Shown: piece after piece, positions 32,006 to 34,825 of the stretch | Layout: each line of letters begins with the position of its first letter | Position numbering within the stretch: position 1 is the first letter of the stretch | From: a virus | Strand: one strand, 5' to 3' | DNA length: 34,825 nt | Virus record (IMG/VR): IMGVR_UViG_3300034122_000835 | Span: 1 to 34,825 of that record | Translations under genes and position numbers: made by a program | Notes under the pieces: model-generated | Databases searched by the model: none | The model's input: the letters and a program-made list of their open reading frames with translations, nothing else | What the model was told of the DNA's origin: nothing

Positions 32006-32712
32006 TACTTGTGCCCCAATTCATTGATATCTGTCATAATAACAACGCAATATTTTGTCCCTGAAACCATTGGAAGGGACGCATGCTCATAAATATAGTT
32101 TGATGGGAAGACTGCAATGTCTCCCACCTTTGGCTTATAAACTAAATTATCAAGTCTTGGGAACTTTATTTCCCCGCCTTCATAATCATCGTTAATATAA
32201 ATAACAGCAGATACTGTACAGTTATACGCTGGACCGTGATCTGCATGAATATTAAAGTGGGTACCACTTCCCTCATACTTTACAAAGTTAAAGGCTTCAT
32301 AATACACTACGTTAATACCCCAGTATCTAGCATAGTCATCTATGCAGTACTTAAGCTTTTGATAGATTTCCTCATGCAGATCAATTAATTCTGAGTTAGT
32401 TTCACTTCTTGGCCCTAAATTTTCTTGCTTGTATTTAAAGTCTACAGCGTCTCTAGCTTTTTTAATTGGTGTTGTAGAGTTTGTTACCTGTGCTTCAGAC
32501 CACTTATACGTTCCATTTTGCCCTAGGTTTGACTCAAGGGTACTGATGTATCTGTTTGCATCATCTAAGGAAAATGTGTTGTGGTAGACGTGTAGCCCTA
32601 ACCCAAGATTTTCAGCGGTAATTCCCTGACCAACTTCTTTTACAGGAACCCTATTTGAAGCAGTTTCTGATCTGTCTTTTGTGAACCAGATATTTTCATT
32701 CTCGTTATGCAT
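32005..32712 (-). CDS. 2OG/Fe(II) dioxygenase, prolyl-4-hydroxylase-like (Lys type), first gene of operon
   Basis: A 235-aa dioxygenase with H156-A-D158, H210 and K220; the 10-residue His-to-Lys spacing is the same as in collagen P4H. Family strands are IYINDDYEGGEIKFP and IAVFPSNYIYEHA. The N-terminal region (KEVGQGITAENLGLGLHVYH) precedes helices that support the double-stranded beta helix. A promoter lies about 35 nt upstream, with GATAGGG before the ATG. It is followed by a DUF6065-like gene at TAATG. No signal peptide; substrate unknown. Confidence 0.88.
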   Translation of the reverse strand: MHNENENIWFTKDRSETASNRVPVKEVGQGITAENLGLGLHVYHNTFSLDDANRYISTLESNLGQNGTYKWSEAQVTNSTTPIKKARDAVDFKYKQENLGPRSETNSELIDLHEEIYQKLKYCIDDYARYWGINVVYYEAFNFVKYEGSGTHFNIHADHGPAYNCTVSAVIYINDDYEGGEIKFPRLDNLVYKPKVGDIAVFPSNYIYEHASLPMVSGTKYCVVIMTDINELGHK

Positions 32713-32746
32713 ATTAGCCCTATCTTTTTATTAGATACCTTATTAT

Positions 32747-32776
32747 ATTATAGCGTATATTTTAACTATTTAGCAA
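32747..32776 (-). promoter_or_regulatory. Promoter of the dioxygenase operon
   Basis: TTGCTA (32776-32771), an 18-nt AT-rich spacer, then TATAAT (32752-32747): perfect -10, 4/6 -35. It lies in the only gap of note (32713-32783) and would start transcription about 30 nt before the first dioxygenase gene. A second TATAAT-like overlap follows it (ATAATAAGG). Confidence 0.65.
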
Positions 32777-32783
32777 GTTGTCC

Positions 32784-33218
32784 CTATAAGTCAAAAAAAG
32801 TAGCGGATGTAAAAGGCGGTTCATATGGGTTGGGGTCTAATACATCCATATCTCTATCTGTAATAGTAAATTGTGTCCCATCAAAAGTTGCGTATGGTGA
32901 AACTACGTATGCTCCAAATGGATAATCAAAAAGACATAGAACTGAATGCGGAGTTAAAAGTATAGCTGCAAGAAAGTCTGATGCGTGCAACACTTCAAAA
33001 TTTTCTTCGTCCATGATAATTTTAACCGTTACCCCCTCATTATCTGGGTATTCGTCAGAAATATCAACAATGCCTTTGTTATTAAAAAATAGTTCTGAAC
33101 CATACTTAGTCGATGGAAAGTCATAGACACATTGCCCATCAATAACAAAAACTAGTGGCATCCCAACTACGCTTGTTGATATTCTTGGGTCATACGTTAA
33201 CTCTTCTATTGTTATCAT
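32784..33218 (-). CDS. Two-module 'FVIDG' protein
   Basis: A 144-aa acidic protein with two copies of the module seen once in the 82-aa protein at 22289-22537: LVFVIDGQCVYDF...GIVDIS, then KIIMDEENFEVLHASDFLAAILL...VLCLF. The start is set at the ATG at 33218 (MITIEELTYD). The frame extends to 33275, which would overlap the previous gene by 37 nt. The ribosome-binding site is weak. Function unknown; it stands between appendage genes and the dioxygenase operon. Confidence 0.7.
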   Translation of the reverse strand: MITIEELTYDPRISTSVVGMPLVFVIDGQCVYDFPSTKYGSELFFNNKGIVDISDEYPDNEGVTVKIIMDEENFEVLHASDFLAAILLTPHSVLCLFDYPFGAYVVSPYATFDGTQFTITDRDMDVLDPNPYEPPFTSATFFDL

Positions 33219-33238
33219 GTTGTAAAGTATATCATTCT

Positions 33239-34279
33239 TTAGCAGAATCCTCCGCTTGCAGAGAGACTGAGGCACTGGCTTGGGAAGCTACATCCAATTC
33301 CTCGTGACATATCGGCACTGGTGCACTGCCTTCTGCTAGTTGCAAAGTATGGGAAGAACGGGAAGTATGGACCAAATGTTGGTGGGAAGAATGGCGGGAA
33401 GAACGGGAAGAACGGGAAGAATGGCGGGAAGAATGGTGGGAAGAATGGTGGGAAGAATGGTGGAAAGAATGGGAAAAATGGTGGGAAAAAGGGAGGAAAG
33501 AATGGGAAGAACGGGAAGAATGGCGGGAAGAATGGTGGGAAGAAAGGAAAGAATGGTGGGAAGAAAGGCGGGAAGAAAGGAAAGAATGGGAAGAATGGAG
33601 GGAAGAATGGAGGAAAGAACGGAAAGAAGGGAGGGAAAAACGGTGGGAAGAAAGGAAAGAATGGTGCAATAGTAGTAACTGCGCTTGTTCCGGCTGCATC
33701 TGAAGTTCCATTAGCATTAGTTGCGGTAATAGTATAGCTCTGTGATCCTGGAGAAGCAGCACTAGGTGTGCTATCTGAGGCATCATAAGTCACTGCTGAG
33801 CCTGCAATACCTGTGTAACTTGTGCCGTCAGAGCCAGTAATTGTATAGGAGGTAAGTGCACTACCACCGGTGGCCCCAGCAGTCCAACTAATCCTGTTAA
33901 GGTTTGCAGAAACTGTAGCTGCGGAAACTGACTGTGGTGCTTGTGGGTTTGTTGTAATGGCGATTGCAGAAGAGGCAGTAGAGGCAGGGGAAGTTCCTGC
34001 AGCATTTGTTGCTGTTACTGTAAATGTTACAGATGCGCTAACAGGGATACCAGTAACTGTGATTGGAGATGATGCCCCAGATGCTGTCTGTCCGCTACTT
34101 GCCGTTACTGTAAAAGATGTGGCTGCTGGAGAAAGTGCTGGTAAAGAGAATGAAACAACTGCTGCGCCGTTATTGTACGCTCTGCCTGTTCCAACGTTTG
34201 AAGCAGATACGCTTGTTGGCGCTAATGGCTCTAGAAAGTCATTAGATGCAGCGGAACGTCTACCAGTCTTCTTAGCCAT
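33239..34279 (-). CDS. Fn3 protein with long Phe/Pro repeat tail
   Basis: A 346-aa appendage-type protein. Residues about 20-110 and 111-203 are two fibronectin type III-like domains (PQAPQSVSAATV, RISWTAGATGGSALTSYTI, SYTITATNANGTS). They are followed by about 107 residues made almost only of F and P in FFP and PFFP units (about 204-312). The tail has four cysteines (RRQC, GC, SQC, GFC). The repeat DNA at 33349-33663 is purine-biased on the plus strand. All repeat units are 9 or 12 nt, so expansion keeps the frame. Likely a virion surface or host-contact protein. No characterised counterpart of the FFP block is known to me. Confidence 0.8.
   Translation of the reverse strand: MAKKTGRRSAASNDFLEPLAPTSVSASNVGTGRAYNNGAAVVSFSLPALSPAATSFTVTASSGQTASGASSPITVTGIPVSASVTFTVTATNAAGTSPASTASSAIAITTNPQAPQSVSAATVSANLNRISWTAGATGGSALTSYTITGSDGTSYTGIAGSAVTYDASDSTPSAASPGSQSYTITATNANGTSDAAGTSAVTTIAPFFPFFPPFFPPFFPFFPPFFPPFFPFFPFFPPFFPPFFPFFPPFFPPFFPFFPFFPPFFPPFFPFFPPFFPPFFPPFFPPFFPFFPFFPPFFPPTFGPYFPFFPYFATSRRQCTSADMSRGIGCSFPSQCLSLSASGGFC
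33349..33663. repeat. 9/12-nt tandem repeat tract coding (FFP)n
   Basis: About 315 bases of imperfect GGGAAGAAT/GGGAAGAACGG units on the plus strand, nearly all G/A with G3 runs about every 9-12 nt. The minus strand codes FFP and PFFP. The G runs could form quadruplex or triplex structures, and the tract is prone to slippage in multiples of three. Long plus-strand reading frames here (GKNGGKN) are composition artefacts. Confidence 0.9.
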
Positions 34280-34292
34280 TTATCCCTCCCTA

Positions 34293-34825
34293 TTACGCTG
34301 TTAGATCGCCGTAAACTACCCAAGTATTTGTTGCCCTCTTGAATAGTGTGCATGATGACCATGTTGTTCTTAGTTTTAATCCTGGTGTTGCGTTTACTGT
34401 TACTCCAGCGTCTCCAGCAATTGTTACCTGTCCTGTAGAGGTTTGAAGAATATCAATTGATGTTCCTACTGGAAAGGCTACTGCTGAGTTTAGGGGTATT
34501 GTGAGTGTCATTGCTGACGCTGATCCCATCTCAATTAAGTCATCTCTCTCAGTTAGAGCAGAAAGTGTGTAAGAGGCTGTCTTTTGAATAATTGGAGTAC
34601 GTGATGGTACGCCTTCAAGGGCCTGTGTTCCATCTGAAAACACAATTCCTGCAGCAGGAAGAGTTACAGTGCCAGTAAATGTGGGAGAAGCAAGCGGGGC
34701 TTTTAATCCAAGATTAGTTGTTACTGTTGATGCAAAGTTTGCATCGTCACCAAGTGCTGCTGCAAGCTCGTCAAGTGTGTTTAAAGCTGCTGGTGCTCCT
34801 GCAAGCAATGCATTTACTTGTGATG
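34293..34825 (-). CDS. Tail fibre protein, C-terminal part (runs off the window)
   Basis: Partial: the frame is open to the right edge (SQVNALLAGAPAALNTLDEL continues across the first in-frame TTG at 34808), so the true start is outside. The visible 177 residues include the common fibre segment LNTLDELAAALGDDANFAST with PLASPTFTGTVTLP, a beta-rich region and the tip ending NTWVVYGDLTA. This LDELAAALGDD/SPTFTG pair is widespread in phage fibres and marks the shaft just before a tip domain. Its stop is 13 nt upstream of the Fn3/FFP gene. Confidence 0.82.
   Translation of the reverse strand, partial: SQVNALLAGAPAALNTLDELAAALGDDANFASTVTTNLGLKAPLASPTFTGTVTLPAAGIVFSDGTQALEGVPSRTPIIQKTASYTLSALTERDDLIEMGSASAMTLTIPLNSAVAFPVGTSIDILQTSTGQVTIAGDAGVTVNATPGLKLRTTWSSCTLFKRATNTWVVYGDLTA

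Noticed and set aside
26185-32712. TET/JBP-like DNA base hydroxylases
   Set aside because: The strand pattern (YLNDDYEGGE, His to Lys/Arg spacing of 10) fits the prolyl-4-hydroxylase group, and no DNA-binding or base-flipping features are visible; DNA as substrate is not excluded.
33349-33663. CRISPR-like array
   Set aside because: Units are 9-12 nt without unique spacers and lie in a coding frame.
33321-33737. Plus-strand frames of GKNGGKN repeats and a minus-strand His/Ser/Phe repeat frame
   Set aside because: They are alternative readings of the low-complexity FFP tract; only the FFP frame continues from the Fn3 domains.

Overview
The window looks like part of the genome of a contractile-tailed bacteriophage (myovirus) of an actinobacterium. 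Sheath, tube, gp25-like, gpJ-like and gp5/gp27-like genes show a contractile tail. A WhiB-family Fe-S regulator, a family confined to Actinobacteria and their phages, points to the host. The DNA is AT-rich with AT-ending codons, which would suit a low-GC actinobacterium such as the freshwater lineages (inference only). Every gene I support is on the minus strand, so transcription runs from high to low coordinates. Genes are packed with TAATG, ATGA or GTGA junctions. No tRNA, rRNA, CRISPR array, insertion sequence, integrase, terminase, portal or capsid gene is visible, and no gene-free stretch exceeds about 75 bases.

Layout in transcription order: (1) 34825-32784, fibre/appendage genes: a partial tail fibre, a two-Fn3 protein ending in about 107 residues of Phe/Pro repeats, and a small two-module protein. 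(2) 32776-25519, an accessory operon behind a good promoter: six different 2-oxoglutarate/Fe(II) dioxygenases of the prolyl-4-hydroxylase type, interleaved with two paralogous proteins of unknown function (DUF6065-like), a glutathione-peroxidase-like protein and a short-chain dehydrogenase, closed by a terminator. (3) 25487-21294, two more fibre genes (one with a roughly 30-cysteine insertion), small zinc-binding and basic proteins and a neck-type protein, ending in a strong terminator. (4) 21214-4057, the tail module in order: neck/terminator proteins, sheath, tube, tail assembly chaperone with a probable +1 frameshift extension, tape measure with two wall hydrolase domains, tube/LysM adaptor, hub, spike, gp25, gpJ, gpI/fibre. 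(5) 4082-22, a replication module behind a consensus promoter: a small membrane protein, an HTH initiator-like protein whose linker DNA holds four consecutive inverted repeats, a DnaC-like loader, a SWIM zinc-finger protein, an unknown protein, a DnaB-like helicase and WhiB.

How the parts may work together: region 4 builds the tail and regions 1 and 3 supply adsorption appendages. Region 5 replicates the DNA, and its initiator-linker-loader-helicase order resembles lambda O/ori/P. Region 2 is the most unusual part. Six hydroxylase paralogues sit directly downstream of a proline-rich (FFP)n appendage protein, which suggests the testable idea that the phage hydroxylates its own structural proteins. 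That link is inference from gene neighbourhood. The dioxygenase assignments themselves rest on the visible HxD...H...K/R residues.
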